From positions 5,255,501 to 5,319,500 of the forward strand of contig NZ_CP136628.1 in NCBI RefSeq assembly GCF_032918005.1: DNA of 64,000 nucleotides, written 5' to 3'. Source of the stretch: Bradyrhizobium sp. NDS-1 (GTDB lineage Bacteria > Pseudomonadota > Alphaproteobacteria > Rhizobiales > Xanthobacteraceae). A model generated the notes under the pieces. That model saw only the letters and a program-made list of their open reading frames with translations. It did no database searches and was not told the DNA's origin. The position numbers and the translations under genes were made by a program. Positions 1 through 9,743 of this stretch are shown piece after piece (position 1 is the first letter of the stretch; the number at the start of each line of letters is the position of its first letter).

Positions 1-958
1 CGGAGACGCCGGCGAGATCGAAATGGATCAGCGTATCCGAGCCGAGCGGCTCGACCAGCTTGACATCAATGGCGATGCCATCGGCTCCATCCGCGGCGAC
101 GGCGAAATGCTCTGGACGAATGCCCAGCACGGCATTGCCGGCCTTGCCCAGGCGGGCTGTGATCTCGCCATCCAGCGGCACCACCGTTCCGCCCTGCGAG
201 AGGACCGCACGCCCATCGCGCCATTCGACCGGAAAGAAATTCATCGCAGGCGAGCCGATGAAGCCGGCAACGAACTGGTTGGCCGGGCGCTCGTAGACCG
301 TCTCCGGCGTGTCGTATTGCTGGATCGTGCCGCTCTGGAGCACCACGATCCTGTCGGCCATGGTCATGGCCTCGATCTGGTCATGCGTCACGAAGACCAT
401 GGTGGTCTTCAGCTCCTGCGACAGCGCCTTGATCTCGGCCCGCACCTGCCCGCGCAGCTTTGCGTCGAGATTGGACAGCGGCTCATCGAACAGGAACGCC
501 TTGGGATTGCGCACGATGGCGCGGCCCATGGCGACGCGCTGGCGCTGTCCGCCGGAGAGCTCCTTCGGCTTGCGGTCGAGATAGGGCTCAATGTGCAGAA
601 GCGCTGCGGCACGCCTCACGCGCGCGTCGATCTCGGCCTTCGGCACGCCGCGCAGCTCCAGCGCAAAGGACATGTTGTCGTAGACCTTCATGTGCGGATA
701 GAGCGCGTAGTCCTGGAACACCATCGCAATATCGCGCTGCGCGGCCTGCACACCGTTGACGCGCTTGTCGCCGATATAGAGCTCTCCGGAAGAAATCGGC
801 TCGAGGCCGGCGATGATGCGCAGCAAGGTGGATTTGCCGCAGCCGGACGGGCCGACGAAGACGACGAATTCATGGTCCGCGATCTCAAGATTGAGATCTG
901 GGATCACGGTGAAATTGCCATAGCGCTTGACGAGGTTGCGGATCGAGATCGAGGCCAT
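1..958 (-). CDS. Sugar ABC transporter ATP-binding protein, UgpC/MalK type (partial, runs off window start)
   Basis: This is the ATPase of a carbohydrate importer. I translated the minus strand from the ATG at 958 and found an open frame through position 1; the C-terminus lies outside the window. Walker A (GPSGCGKST) is at residues 36-44, the signature LSGGQRQR near 135, and Walker B with D-loop ([12 protein letters not shown]) near 155. A MalK-like TOBE region follows from about residue 245. It is the last visible gene of the leftward operon substrate-binding protein, permease, permease, dehydrogenase, ATPase. The start is 7 bp past the dehydrogenase stop, which suggests translational coupling. 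UgpC/MalK-type ATPases can serve several porters, so the substrate cannot be read from this gene. Confidence 0.93.
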   Translation of the reverse strand, partial: MASISIRNLVKRYGNFTVIPDLNLEIADHEFVVFVGPSGCGKSTLLRIIAGLEPISSGELYIGDKRVNGVQAAQRDIAMVFQDYALYPHMKVYDNMSFALELRGVPKAEIDARVRRAAALLHIEPYLDRKPKELSGGQRQRVAMGRAIVRNPKAFLFDEPLSNLDAKLRGQVRAEIKALSQELKTTMVFVTHDQIEAMTMADRIVVLQSGTIQQYDTPETVYERPANQFVAGFIGSPAMNFFPVEWRDGRAVLSQGGTVVPLDGEITARLGKAGNAVLGIRPEHFAVAADGADGIAIDVKLVEPLGSDTLIHFDLAGVS

Positions 959-964
959 GATCGC

Positions 965-1969
965 TCAGTCCAGCGCCAGCACGGGCTTGATCAGTTCGCC
1001 CTTGGCGAAGCGGGCGAAATTCTCGGGCAGCGCCGACAGGCCGAATTCGCCGTCGACGAGGACGCGGTATTCGTCCTTGTACTTGCGCAGCAGCTCGACA
1101 TTCGGCTCGAAATCGGAAACCGGGAAGTAGAAGGTCCGGATCATGTAGAAATCCTTGCGGCGGAACACCTTGCCTTCCTCGATGGTCCAGGGTGCGGCGT
1201 TCTCCCCGACCAGCACCAGGGCGCCGCGCGGCAGGACCAGCTCGATGCCGAGATTGCGGGCCGCATGCGCGCCGGAGCATTCCATGATCAGGGCGAAGCG
1301 CTTCGACGTATCGCCGACGGGGTGCGCCTTCGCACCGAAGGATTGCGCGATCTCGAGGCGCGCGGCGTTGGGATCGGCGACATGGACGTCATCGTAGCCG
1401 AGCGCGCGGAGCGCCAGCACCACACCGAGGCCGACAGGCCCTGCCCCCATGACCAGCACCGGACCGGCCTCGGCCGGCGGCACGACGCGGCTGACGAAGC
1501 GCACCGCATGGCCCGACGTGCCGATGGTGTCGAGCAGCAACGGCGCGAGGCTGTCCTCGATATCGTCAGGCACCGGCAGTAGGCAGTTCTCCGGAACGGG
1601 GACGTATTCGGCATAGCCGCCCGGCCTGTTCCAGCCGATCAGGCTGGAGACTTCCAGGCACATCTGGGTGTCGCCGCGCTTGCAGGCCGCGCAGCGGTCG
1701 CAGTGCAGCGGGATATAGACGGCGCAGCGCCGGCCATGCAGACGATGACCGGGCTGCTCGACCACGCCGAAGATCTCGTGGCCCGCGGTGAACTCGGCGC
1801 CCTTGTGCCAGAGCTTGAAGTCCGAGCCGCACAATGCGGTGCGCGAGACCCGCACGAGCACCTCGCCGGTGCCGAGGTCGGGCATCGCCACACGCTCGAT
1901 GGTGATGCGGTCATTGCCGTGGAAGACCGCGGCCTGCATGATCGAATTGGGACGGGGTGATACATTCAT
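965..1969 (-). CDS. Zinc-dependent alcohol/polyol dehydrogenase (MDR family)
   Basis: A 334-residue medium-chain dehydrogenase. Catalytic zinc ligands are visible as C47 (CGSD) and H64-E65 (GHE). The structural zinc lobe has C90, C93, C96 and C104. The nucleotide fold GAGPVG is near residue 175. Family members oxidise sugar alcohols or alcohols with NAD(P). It sits between the permease and ATPase genes of the ABC operon, 7 bp from each, so it probably acts on the imported substrate or its first product, for instance a polyol. An in-frame ATG at residue 11 (MQAAVF) is an alternative start and would better match the usual N-terminus. The exact substrate is not determinable. Confidence 0.88.
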   Translation of the reverse strand: MNVSPRPNSIMQAAVFHGNDRITIERVAMPDLGTGEVLVRVSRTALCGSDFKLWHKGAEFTAGHEIFGVVEQPGHRLHGRRCAVYIPLHCDRCAACKRGDTQMCLEVSSLIGWNRPGGYAEYVPVPENCLLPVPDDIEDSLAPLLLDTIGTSGHAVRFVSRVVPPAEAGPVLVMGAGPVGLGVVLALRALGYDDVHVADPNAARLEIAQSFGAKAHPVGDTSKRFALIMECSGAHAARNLGIELVLPRGALVLVGENAAPWTIEEGKVFRRKDFYMIRTFYFPVSDFEPNVELLRKYKDEYRVLVDGEFGLSALPENFARFAKGELIKPVLALD

Positions 1970-1976
1970 CAGATAA

Positions 1977-2804
1977 CTAGCCTTTCACCGCGCCGAGCGT
2001 CAGTCCGGAGACGAGCCAACGCTGAACCAGGGCCGCCAGCACCAGCGGCGGCAAGGCGATCAGCGTCGCCGCGGCCATCAGCGCGCCCCATTGCGTCGAG
2101 CCTTCGCCGATGAAGTTGAAGGCCGCCGCAATCAGCGTCTTGGTGTCGCCATTGGAGAGCACCAGCGCAAACAGGAAGTAGTTCCACGAGAACACGAAGG
2201 CGAGGATCGCCGACACCGCGACGCCGGATGCCACCAGCGGCAGCGCGATGCGCCAGAGGATGCGCGTAACACTGCATCCATCCACCTGCGCCGCCTCGAA
2301 CACGCTGCGCGGAATACCGTCGAAGGACGGCAACAGCACCCAGATCACGATTGGCAACGTGATCACGGCATGACTGAGGATCAGCGCGGTGTAGGAGCCG
2401 ATCATGCCCACCTGCCGGAACATGACGTACCATGGCAGCAGGAATAGCGTGCCCGGCGCCATGCGCGCCCCCAGCGTCAGAATTGCCGGCCACGAAATCC
2501 GCGTCCAGGAAACGGCAAAGGCGGCGGGGATCCCAAATAGCAGACCGAGCGCGGTCGAGCCGACGGTGACGATGAGGCTGTTGAGCGCGTAGCTCAGGAA
2601 CGGCGTGGTCTTGGTCAACTCGACATAGTTTTCCAATGTCGGCGTGAAGATCAGCGTCGGCGGATAGGCGGTGACCTCGAAAGACGGCTTGAACGAGGAC
2701 AGCACCATCCAGACCGTCGGCGCCATGATGATGATCCCGGCCAGCACGAGCTGCACCGTATTGAGCCAGCGGATCCAGCGGTCGGTGTTGGCGGCATCTG
2801 TCAT
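1977..2804 (-). CDS. Sugar ABC transporter permease, MalG type
   Basis: A 275-residue inner-membrane permease with about six hydrophobic segments. The conserved cytoplasmic EAA loop (FEAAQVDG, residues 169-176) docks the ATPase. It starts 4 bp after the partner permease stops, so the two membrane subunits are probably made together. MalF/MalG-type pairs belong to the CUT1 carbohydrate importers, which take up oligosaccharides, glycerol phosphate and polyols. Length and motif placement are normal for the family and nothing suggests damage. Confidence 0.92.
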   Translation of the reverse strand: MTDAANTDRWIRWLNTVQLVLAGIIIMAPTVWMVLSSFKPSFEVTAYPPTLIFTPTLENYVELTKTTPFLSYALNSLIVTVGSTALGLLFGIPAAFAVSWTRISWPAILTLGARMAPGTLFLLPWYVMFRQVGMIGSYTALILSHAVITLPIVIWVLLPSFDGIPRSVFEAAQVDGCSVTRILWRIALPLVASGVAVSAILAFVFSWNYFLFALVLSNGDTKTLIAAAFNFIGEGSTQWGALMAAATLIALPPLVLAALVQRWLVSGLTLGAVKG

Positions 2805-2808
2805 GGCG

Positions 2809-3696
2809 TCACCAGGCCACCGCGCCGCGCAGGCGGTTGAAGGCGAGCACCGCGCCGAACACGATCGCCGTCAGCGTCAGCATCAGGGCGCTGGCATAGC
2901 CGATGTTGAAGAACTCGAAGCCGACCCGGAAGCCATAGATGTTGAGCGTGTTCGAGGCGTCGCCGGGGCCGCCCTGGGTGGTGATGTAGATGATGTCGAA
3001 GAAGCGCAGGAGGTCGACGCTGCGCAGAATGGCCGCGGTGACGATGGTCGGCAGCAGCAGCGGCAGCGTGATGCGCTGGAACGTCTTGAACGGGGATGCG
3101 CCGTCGATCTGCGCAGCCTCGTAGACGCTCGGCGGCAGCGATTGCAACCCGCCCAGCACGATCAAGGCGACGTAGGGCGTCCACTGCCAGCTGTCGATCA
3201 GAGCAAACGTTGGAATGACCCATGTCGGCGACGCCAGCCAATCCGATGGCGGCAGGCCGAACGCTTGCAGGACGTAGTTGGCCGCCCCCAGCGAGGGATC
3301 GAGAATCACCAGCCACATCATGCCTGCCACCACCGGCGGCATCATGAAGGGCGAGATGAACAGCGAGCGCACGATCCCCGGCAGGCGCTTGGCATGAAAC
3401 AGCACCAGCGCGAGCCAGACGCCGAAGACGAGCTGCAGCACCAGCGACAGCACATAGAGGGCGATCGTCACCCACAGCCCGTGCCAGAACTCGTAATCGG
3501 AGACCAGCTTCGAATAGTTGGCGAGGCCGGCGAAGGACTGCTTGCCGGTCGAGGAGAAGTTCTGGAAGCCGAGCCAGATCGTATAGACGACGGGAAACGC
3601 GATCATCGCGACCGTGAAGATCACGGCCGGCGCGGAGAGCGCCGACATTTCCAGCTTCTGCCGGTCCTGCGCGAGTGTCGCAGCCGCATCAGACAT
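2809..3696 (-). CDS. Sugar ABC transporter permease, MalF type
   Basis: A 295-residue inner-membrane subunit with six predicted membrane segments and the EAA loop (YEAAQIDGAS) at about residues 192-201. It pairs with the MalG-type permease immediately downstream. A 63-bp gap separates it from the solute-binding protein gene upstream. A short cytoplasmic N-terminus precedes the first segment (about residues 21-41), as usual in CUT1 permeases that lack the long MalF periplasmic loop. It is part of the carbohydrate import operon repressed, by inference, by the divergent LacI-family protein. Confidence 0.92.
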   Translation of the reverse strand: MSDAAATLAQDRQKLEMSALSAPAVIFTVAMIAFPVVYTIWLGFQNFSSTGKQSFAGLANYSKLVSDYEFWHGLWVTIALYVLSLVLQLVFGVWLALVLFHAKRLPGIVRSLFISPFMMPPVVAGMMWLVILDPSLGAANYVLQAFGLPPSDWLASPTWVIPTFALIDSWQWTPYVALIVLGGLQSLPPSVYEAAQIDGASPFKTFQRITLPLLLPTIVTAAILRSVDLLRFFDIIYITTQGGPGDASNTLNIYGFRVGFEFFNIGYASALMLTLTAIVFGAVLAFNRLRGAVAW

Positions 3697-3759
3697 GCGT
3701 GCGTTTCCTTGAGGAGTGAGGAGGTGCCGGCAGGCAGCGAGCCCGCCGGCCTCGAGGTG

Positions 3760-5061
3760 TTACTTCTGTGCGATCAGCGCATCAAGCGCCTTGTCGGCAT
3801 CCGCGCAGGCCTGCTCGATCGGCTTCTGCTTCAGGATCAAATCCTGCACCGCCTGGCCGATGAACTCGCGCGATTCCGGATTGGCAACGATGGGATAGCC
3901 GACCTCGGACGAGCCCTTGGTGGCGAGCACGTCGAGCGCGGCCTGCCATTCCTTGCGGACCGGCTCTTCGTCGATCCACTTGCGATATTCGGGGTCTTTG
4001 GCGACGGACGGACGCGGCGGGGCAATGCCCTGCAGTGCCATCCTCTTCTGGACCTCGGGGCTGGTCGCCCATTGCACGAAATACCAGGCCGCTTCCGGCT
4101 GCTTGCTGCGCGAGGATACCGCCATGCCCCACCCGATCGTGGTCGGCACCTGGCCCGCCTCGCCTGCCGGGAACGGCAGCAGGCCGGTGTCCTTCAGCCG
4201 GGCGCCGCCTTCCATCACCGTGCGCAGCTCATTCGAGGATTCGAATGCCATTGCCGCGCGGCCGCTGCGGTACAGCGCTGAAATCTGCTGGAAGCTGTAA
4301 TTGACGACGCCGGGCGGACCGAAATCGCGCAGCAACCGGCTATAGGTGTCGAGCGCTTCCTTGCCCTTGGCCGAGCAGAGGTTCGACTTGCCGCTCGCGA
4401 TATACGTCCCGCCGATATTGTGCAGCATGTTGCTGAAGGTGTAGGCGATCGCGGGCTTGAGGCCGCGAGACACGAACGGCGTCACCGCGCTGTCGCAGGT
4501 CTTGATCTTGGCGGCGGCGGCCTCGACCTCCTTGATGGTCTTCGGCGCCTCGATACCGCACTTCTTGAAGATGTCGGTGCGGTAATAGAAGATCGGACCC
4601 TCGATGTTCATCGGCATGCTGGTGAGCTTGCCGCCGAAAGTCGCGGCCTTCAGCAGCGCCTGACTCAGCCCCGCCGGATCGTACTCCTTGGCGACCTCGT
4701 TCTTGGCCATCGCGGTGAGGTCGCCGTACCAGCCGGCGGCGGCGAACTGCTCGCCCTCGCGCGATGGCAGCGTCATGAATACGTCGACCTCGTCGCTGTT
4801 CGCATTCATGACGGTGACCAGACGCTGGCGCATCTGCTGTTCCTGATAGCCGTCGACCTTCAGGGTCATGCCGGTCAGCTTCTCGAAATCGGCCTTGTAG
4901 GTCAGCAGCGCCTGCGCGACCGGATTGTTGTTGGCGAGAAAGGTGACGGTCTTGCCCTTGAACTTCATCCAGTCGAAATCGGCGGCATGCGCCTGCGCGC
5001 CGGCAGCGGCAATCGCGAGAACCGGCAACGCGACGTGGGTCGCGAGCATCCTGGCCTTCAT
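3760..5061 (-). CDS. Periplasmic sugar-binding protein of CUT1 ABC transporter (family 1)
   Basis: The 433-residue solute-binding protein is the first gene of the leftward operon. The chosen ATG at 5061 follows a strong GGAGGAG ribosome site. It opens a clear signal peptide ending in AGAQAHA-A. The frame stays open 21 codons further upstream, but those residues (MCSKMFKMVRR...) are not signal-like. The mature protein has the two-lobe extracellular solute-binding family 1 character, with FDWMKFKGKTVTFL at the N-terminus. A promoter (5140-5167) and a LacI-type palindrome lie upstream, so expression is probably induced by the transported sugar. The specific sugar is unknown; the dehydrogenases in the locus suggest a polyol or similar. 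Confidence 0.92.
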   Translation of the reverse strand: MKARMLATHVALPVLAIAAAGAQAHAADFDWMKFKGKTVTFLANNNPVAQALLTYKADFEKLTGMTLKVDGYQEQQMRQRLVTVMNANSDEVDVFMTLPSREGEQFAAAGWYGDLTAMAKNEVAKEYDPAGLSQALLKAATFGGKLTSMPMNIEGPIFYYRTDIFKKCGIEAPKTIKEVEAAAAKIKTCDSAVTPFVSRGLKPAIAYTFSNMLHNIGGTYIASGKSNLCSAKGKEALDTYSRLLRDFGPPGVVNYSFQQISALYRSGRAAMAFESSNELRTVMEGGARLKDTGLLPFPAGEAGQVPTTIGWGMAVSSRSKQPEAAWYFVQWATSPEVQKRMALQGIAPPRPSVAKDPEYRKWIDEEPVRKEWQAALDVLATKGSSEVGYPIVANPESREFIGQAVQDLILKQKPIEQACADADKALDALIAQK

Positions 5062-5126
5062 CGAACTCTCCTCCCGGCTGGCCGCCGTAAGCCGGCGGAC
5101 CATTTTGAACATTTTCGAGCACAACT

Positions 5127-5140
5127 TGAAAACGGTTACA
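5127..5140. promoter_or_regulatory. LacI-family operator for the ABC operon
   Basis: Read on the minus strand, TGTAACCGTTTTCA matches the classic 14-bp LacI/GalR-type palindrome TGTAAACGTTTACA at 12 of 14 positions, with the central CG intact. It begins on the last base of the -10 element of the operon promoter. A bound repressor would therefore block initiation. The likely ligand-responsive protein is the LacI-family gene starting at 5254. Confidence 0.7.
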
Positions 5141-5167
5141 AAATAGACCTCCGCTCAGCCGTGTCAA
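5140..5167 (-). promoter_or_regulatory. Promoter of the carbohydrate ABC operon
   Basis: On the minus strand, TTGACA (5162-5167), a 16-bp spacer and TATTTT (5140-5145) form a near-consensus housekeeping promoter. It lies about 80 bp upstream of the binding-protein start. The LacI-type operator overlaps its downstream edge. Confidence 0.6.
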
Positions 5168-5238
5168 GCGGTGGACACATCGTGCAATCTGCTGCAGTTT
5201 AGAGCCATTATCACAACCACGCGGCGCGACCCGCAGGA

Positions 5239-5250
5239 TGTAACGTTACA
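5239..5250. promoter_or_regulatory. Perfect palindrome TGTAACGTTACA at the lacI-family start (autoregulatory operator)
   Basis: This 12-bp perfect palindrome ends 3 bp before the ATG of the LacI-family gene. It shares the TGTAAC half-site with the operator at 5127-5140. It is 2 bp shorter between half-sites than the usual 14-bp operator. It covers the position where a ribosome-binding site would sit. Autorepression is the simplest reading. Confidence 0.6.
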
Positions 5251-5253
5251 TTC

Positions 5254-6294
5254 ATGAGATTGACCAACGCCAACTCCGTCAAACAGGGCATCCGCGCCGT
5301 TGCGGCTCGCGCCGGCGTTTCAACCGCCTCGGTCTCGCGCGCCCTCAACAATCCGGACGCGGTGAGCCCTTCCCTGCGCGCGCGGATCGAACAAGCCATC
5401 GACGCACTCGGCTACATCCCGCACGCGCCCGCCCGCATCCTGTCGTCGCGCCGTTCGCGCACGCTCGGCGCGATCGTGCCAACGATCGACAACACGATGT
5501 TCGCGCGCGGCATCGCCTCGCTCCAGCAATATCTATCGTCAGTCGGATACATGCTGTTCCTCACCACGAGCGGATATGATCTCGACGTCGAATTGCAGCA
5601 GGCGCGCAATCTGATCAGCCGCGGCGTCGACGGCCTCGTGCTGCGCGGAGATTGCCATCACGACGGATTGCGCAAGCTGCTTGCCGACAACGAAGTGCCC
5701 TTCATCAATGTCGGGATCTACCAGCCCGACAGGCCCTACCCTTGCGTCGGAACGGATAACGAAGCCGCAGCCCACCGCGCCGCCGCCCACGTCATCGAGC
5801 TCGGTCACCGCCGCATCGGAATCGTCTCGGCGCTCCAGCGCAACAACGACCGCGCCAGCGCCCGCGTCGCCGGTTTTCGCCGCGCGCTGACGGAGAACGG
5901 CCTCGAGCTTCCGCCGCAATGGCACGTCGAGGTGCCCTATACGCTGGACGATGCGCGCGAGGCGGCGCGCTATCTCCTCAACCTCAAGGACCGGCCAACG
6001 GCCGTCGTGTGCGGCAACGACGTCATTGCCTACGGCGTGTTGCTCGAGGCGGAACGCGACGGGTTCTCCGTGCCGCGCGATCTGTCGGTGGTCGGCTTCG
6101 ACGACCTCGACTGGAGCCGCCATTTGCGCCCGAGCCTCACCACGATCCACGTTCCCACCGGCGAGACCTGGCAGCGCGCCGGCGAATATCTGGTGCGGAG
6201 CCTTGCCGGCGAGCAGACCATCATGCATCGCGAGATCGATTTCTCACTGGTGGTCCGCGAATCGACGGCTCCGCCTCCGAAGTCCCTGAAATGA
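5254..6294 (+). CDS. LacI-family transcriptional regulator
   Basis: A 346-residue repressor. The N-terminal helix-turn-helix with hinge (residues 15-34, [17 protein letters not shown]) is followed by a periplasmic-binding-protein-like sensor domain (about 65-335). It diverges from the ABC operon and its stop overlaps the start of the next dehydrogenase gene (ATGA), so the two are translationally coupled. Two TGTAAC-type palindromes in the 192-bp intergenic region fit control of both itself and the transporter. The effector is probably the transported sugar or a metabolite of it; its identity cannot be read from sequence. Confidence 0.92.
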   Translation: MRLTNANSVKQGIRAVAARAGVSTASVSRALNNPDAVSPSLRARIEQAIDALGYIPHAPARILSSRRSRTLGAIVPTIDNTMFARGIASLQQYLSSVGYMLFLTTSGYDLDVELQQARNLISRGVDGLVLRGDCHHDGLRKLLADNEVPFINVGIYQPDRPYPCVGTDNEAAAHRAAAHVIELGHRRIGIVSALQRNNDRASARVAGFRRALTENGLELPPQWHVEVPYTLDDAREAARYLLNLKDRPTAVVCGNDVIAYGVLLEAERDGFSVPRDLSVVGFDDLDWSRHLRPSLTTIHVPTGETWQRAGEYLVRSLAGEQTIMHREIDFSLVVRESTAPPPKSLK

Positions 6295-7037
6295 GACGTC
6301 CAATGAATTCGAATTTTTCCCTTGCACCCGGCTTTCATGCCGTCGTGATCGGCGGCGCCGGGGACATTGGCGCCGCAATCAGCAATCAGTTTTGCGATCT
6401 CGGCGCGACGGTCACCGCAACAGGCGCGAACGACGCCGATCTGGCCCGCACCCTGCTGAAGCCGCGCGCCGGGCTCACGCTCGCGACGCTTGACGTCACC
6501 GACGACGACGCCGTCACGGCCTTCGCCGGGCAACACAGACGCGTCGACGCCCTTGTCAATTGCGCCGGGATTCTCGCGCGCGACAAGGAGTTCGAGATCG
6601 AGACCTTCATGAAAGTCCTCGACGTCAACCTCACCGGCACGTTCCGCACCTGCATGGCATTTCATCCGCTGCTCGCGCAAACGAAGGGTTCGATCGTCAA
6701 CATCGCCTCGATGAATGCCACGCTGGCATTGCCGCGAATTCCCGCCTATTGCGCCAGCAAGGGCGGCGTCGTGATGCTGACCAAGGCACTGGCCCTGAAG
6801 TGGGCCGAGGACGATATCCGCGTCAACGCCGTTGCGCCCGGCTACATCGAGACGGCGATCAATGCCGCGGGCCGCACCGATCGGGCCCACTATCAGCGCA
6901 TTGCCGACCGCACCGCGTTCAAGCGCTGGGGACAGCCGGAGGACATCGCCGGCGCGGTTGCTTTCCTCTGCATGCCGGCCTCGCGATACGCGACCGGAAC
7001 GGTCGTCGCGGTGGACGGAGGGTTTCTCGCGGGCTGA
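6291..7037 (+). CDS. SDR-family NAD(P)-dependent oxidoreductase
   Basis: A short-chain dehydrogenase of 248 residues from the ATG that overlaps the regulator stop; an in-frame ATG 12 bp later (MNSNFS) is equally possible. The glycine-rich cofactor motif GGAGDIG is near residue 21. NCAG, the catalytic Ser region (NIASMN) and the YCASK active-site motif follow. The C-terminus ([11 protein letters not shown]) is typical of classical SDRs. Gene order suggests it oxidises or reduces the sugar or polyol imported by the neighbouring ABC system, together with the zinc dehydrogenase at 965-1969. Confidence 0.9.
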   Translation: MRRPMNSNFSLAPGFHAVVIGGAGDIGAAISNQFCDLGATVTATGANDADLARTLLKPRAGLTLATLDVTDDDAVTAFAGQHRRVDALVNCAGILARDKEFEIETFMKVLDVNLTGTFRTCMAFHPLLAQTKGSIVNIASMNATLALPRIPAYCASKGGVVMLTKALALKWAEDDIRVNAVAPGYIETAINAAGRTDRAHYQRIADRTAFKRWGQPEDIAGAVAFLCMPASRYATGTVVAVDGGFLAG

Positions 7038-7061
7038 GGCCCATCGCGCCTGCGGCCAGCG

Positions 7062-7844
7062 CTACGATTTTGCCGTGCCTGGCTCCGCCATCTTGCGATG
7101 CTGCTTTGCCAGCAGCTCGTTCGGGGTGACGTTGGCAACCGTGGTCTGGATCTTGTTCTTCAGCCCGGTGACGATATCGGAGTCCCCGCGCAGCATCGCA
7201 TCGAAGCCCGCCTTGGCGACGTCGTAGGCGCCGTCCTTCTTCTCGGTACCGACCTTGGTGTCCATCATCCCGGCGCGGCGGAAGAACTCGGTGTCGGTGG
7301 CGCCGGGCATCAGGCAGGTGACAGTGACCCCGCTGTCACGCAGCTCCTCGCGCAGCGCGAACGAGAATGAATCGAGGAAGGCCTTCGAGGCATTGTAGAC
7401 CGCCTGAAAGCTGCCCGGCGTGAAGCCGGCGATCGAGCCCGTGATCAGGATGCGCCCGGCATTGTGCCGGAGCATCTCATTGCCGACACGATGGATCAGA
7501 TAGAGTGTGCCGGTGATGTTGGTGTCGACGAGGTGCCTCACCCTGGCAAAATCCTGATCGAGGAAGGCCTTTCCCAGTCCGACGCCGGCATTGGCAAGCA
7601 GCGCGTCGATCGGCCGATCGCCGATCGCGGCGCAGAGACTGTCGACGCCTTCGGTCGTGGCGAGATCGGCCTCGACCGGCTCCACGCTGCCGCCGAGCCT
7701 GCGCAGATCCACCGCCACTCTCTCGATCTCGGGCTCGTCTGCCGCGATGACGAGATTGAAACCGGCCTGAGCGCAGCACCTGGCGAGTTCCAGGCCAATA
7801 CCGGTGGAGGCGCCGGTAACGACGGCGAGTTGATTGGCGGGCAT
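7062..7844 (-). CDS. SDR-family oxidoreductase
   Basis: A 260-residue short-chain dehydrogenase. TGASTGIG (residues 10-17) binds the dinucleotide, NAG follows, and YNASKAF carries the catalytic Tyr and Lys. The start at 7844 is chosen because MPANQLAVVTGAS is the normal N-terminus and GCGAGGA precedes it. The frame extends 37 codons further upstream but reads as unrelated sequence. It converges on the SDR at 6291-7037, only 24 bp apart, and is only distantly similar to it. Substrate unknown. It diverges from the zinc dehydrogenase at 8003 across a 158-bp intergenic region. Confidence 0.88.
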   Translation of the reverse strand: MPANQLAVVTGASTGIGLELARCCAQAGFNLVIAADEPEIERVAVDLRRLGGSVEPVEADLATTEGVDSLCAAIGDRPIDALLANAGVGLGKAFLDQDFARVRHLVDTNITGTLYLIHRVGNEMLRHNAGRILITGSIAGFTPGSFQAVYNASKAFLDSFSFALREELRDSGVTVTCLMPGATDTEFFRRAGMMDTKVGTEKKDGAYDVAKAGFDAMLRGDSDIVTGLKNKIQTTVANVTPNELLAKQHRKMAEPGTAKS

Positions 7845-8002
7845 GAGCGTGTCCTCGCTTGACTGTCGATCACGTCCAATCGCTGCCCCGCACTCTCGTT
7901 CCAAATTGCGCGCGCCGGTGCGGCGTGAAGATTTGCGCGCGACGATAGCAACCATCGTTCCTTGCTGGACTTGAATGCCAACTGGTTCAGCCCGGAGGAC
8001 GG

Positions 8003-9181
8003 ATGATGAAGGCGCTGGTTTGGCACGGCAAGGAGGATATCAGGTGCGACACCGTCACCGATCCGGAGATCCAGGACCCGCGCGACGCCATCATCAAGGT
8101 CACGAGCTGTGCCATTTGCGGATCCGACCTGCACCTGTTCCACAACTTCATCCCGGGTATGATGCCCGGCGACATCATGGGCCACGAGACCATGGGCGAA
8201 GTGGTGGAGGTCGGCTCGGGCGTCGACGGCAAGCTGAAGAAGGGCGACCGCATCGTCGTGCCCTTCACGATCATTTGCGGCGAATGCGATCAGTGCAAGC
8301 GCGGCAATTTTTCCGTGTGCGAAACAACCAACCGCAAGCGCCATCTCGCGGACAAGGCTTTCGGACACACGACCGCCGGCCTGTTCGGCTACACCCATCT
8401 GACCGGCGGCTATCCCGGCGGGCAGGCCGAATACCTCCGCGTGCCCTATGCCGACGCCACCCACATCAAGGTACCCGCCGGCATCCCCGACGAGCAGTTG
8501 CTGTTCCTCAGCGACATCTTCCCGACCGGCTGGCAGGCTGCCGTGCAATGCGACATTGAGCCGACCGACACGGTCGCGATCTGGGGCTGTGGTCCCGTGG
8601 GACAGATGGCGATCCGCAGCGCCATCCTGCTCGGCGCCAACCAGGTGATCGCGATCGACTGCCTGCCCGAGCGCCTCAGCATGGCGGAAGCCGGCGGCGC
8701 CACCACGATCAATTTCGAGACCGAGAGCGTCCTCGAACGGCTCAAGGAGCTCACCGACGGCAGGGGCCCTGAAAAGTGCATCGATTGCGTCGGCATGGAA
8801 TCGCACGTGATGGCTTCCCTGCCCGACACGCTGCTCGACCGCGCCAAGCAGATGGTGATGGCGGAGAGCGACCGGCCCCACGTGCTGCGCGAGATGATCT
8901 ATGTCTGCCGACCCGGCGGCGTGATCTCCGTGCCGGGCGTCTATAGCGGCCTCTCCGACATGCTGCCCATGGGCGCCTTCATGAACAAGGGCCTGACGAT
9001 GCGAACCGGCCAGACTCACGTCAATCGCTGGACTGACGACCTGCTCCGCCGCATCGAAGAGGGCGAGATCGACCCGTCCTTCGTCATCACCCACACCGTC
9101 CCGCTCGAGCAGGGACCGGAGATGTACCAGGTGTTTCGCGACAAGCGGGACTCCTGCGTCAAGGTCGTACTCAGGCCCTGA
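8003..9181 (+). CDS. Zinc-dependent alcohol dehydrogenase (formaldehyde-dehydrogenase-like MDR)
   Basis: A 392-residue medium-chain dehydrogenase. Catalytic zinc ligands are C39 (CGSD) and H61-E62. Structural zinc cysteines are C92, C95, C98 and C106. The cofactor motif is GCGPVGQ. The length and the long insert after the structural zinc lobe resemble glutathione-independent formaldehyde dehydrogenase-like enzymes. It is followed 11 bp later by a small membrane-protein gene, and I recall this pair together in other rhizobial genomes. Two adjacent ATGs (8003 and 8006) are possible starts. Substrate unproven; detoxification of an aldehyde or alcohol is plausible. Confidence 0.9.
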   Translation: MMKALVWHGKEDIRCDTVTDPEIQDPRDAIIKVTSCAICGSDLHLFHNFIPGMMPGDIMGHETMGEVVEVGSGVDGKLKKGDRIVVPFTIICGECDQCKRGNFSVCETTNRKRHLADKAFGHTTAGLFGYTHLTGGYPGGQAEYLRVPYADATHIKVPAGIPDEQLLFLSDIFPTGWQAAVQCDIEPTDTVAIWGCGPVGQMAIRSAILLGANQVIAIDCLPERLSMAEAGGATTINFETESVLERLKELTDGRGPEKCIDCVGMESHVMASLPDTLLDRAKQMVMAESDRPHVLREMIYVCRPGGVISVPGVYSGLSDMLPMGAFMNKGLTMRTGQTHVNRWTDDLLRRIEEGEIDPSFVITHTVPLEQGPEMYQVFRDKRDSCVKVVLRP

Positions 9182-9192
9182 AGGAGCAAGCC

Positions 9193-9726
9193 ATGTTTCA
9201 TTTCTCCAACATCGTCCGCACCGAGGGCGATCCGAAGATCGTCGAGGGCGGCCCGAGCCTGAAGCGCCCGGTGGATCAGCTCGCCCGCGCGCTCGGCTGG
9301 TTCAGCATCGGTCTCGGCGTCGTCGAGTTGTTCGCGCCCCGCCGCGTCACGAAAACGCTCGGCATGGAAGGCCATGAGACCATGGTCCGCGCCTTCGGCG
9401 TCCGCGAGATCGCGGCCGGGGTCATGACGCTGTCGGTCGAGAAGAACGCCGGCCTGTGGGCCCGCGTGGGCGGCGACGGCCTCGACGCCGCCGCGCTGCT
9501 CTCGGGACTGACGTCGGACAATCCCAAGAAGGGCAATATCGCATTGGCGCTATTGATGGTCGGCGGCATCGCCATGCTCGACTACCGAGCCGCGCAGGAC
9601 ACCAAGCCACGACGCCCGCCGCGCGATGCACGCCGCAAGCTGTATCCCAACCGCAGCGGCTTTCCCAAGGGCATCGAGAGCGTCCGGAAAGCAGCAAGGC
9701 AGATCACGGCACACGCCAAGGCATAG
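9193..9726 (+). CDS. Small conserved membrane protein (DUF4267-like)
   Basis: A 177-residue protein of no known reaction. It has short hydrophobic stretches around residues 34-48, 80-90 and 115-132, and a basic C-terminal tail rich in Arg and Lys. The pattern LGWFSIGLGVVELFAPRRV ... GVREIAAG resembles DUF4267 and the membrane segment attached to some 'cyclase/dehydrase' proteins. It follows the zinc dehydrogenase by 11 bp and precedes the GH13 gene by 17 bp, so all three are probably co-transcribed. Role unknown. Confidence 0.75.
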   Translation: MFHFSNIVRTEGDPKIVEGGPSLKRPVDQLARALGWFSIGLGVVELFAPRRVTKTLGMEGHETMVRAFGVREIAAGVMTLSVEKNAGLWARVGGDGLDAAALLSGLTSDNPKKGNIALALLMVGGIAMLDYRAAQDTKPRRPPRDARRKLYPNRSGFPKGIESVRKAARQITAHAKA

Positions 9727-9743
9727 CGAGGTGAAGCACGGCA

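Noticed and set aside
23..1582. Open frame of 519 codons on the plus strand opposite the ATPase and dehydrogenase genes.
   Set aside because: It is antisense to two clear protein families; the His/Arg/Asp-rich composition is that of a reverse-frame shadow in high-GC DNA.
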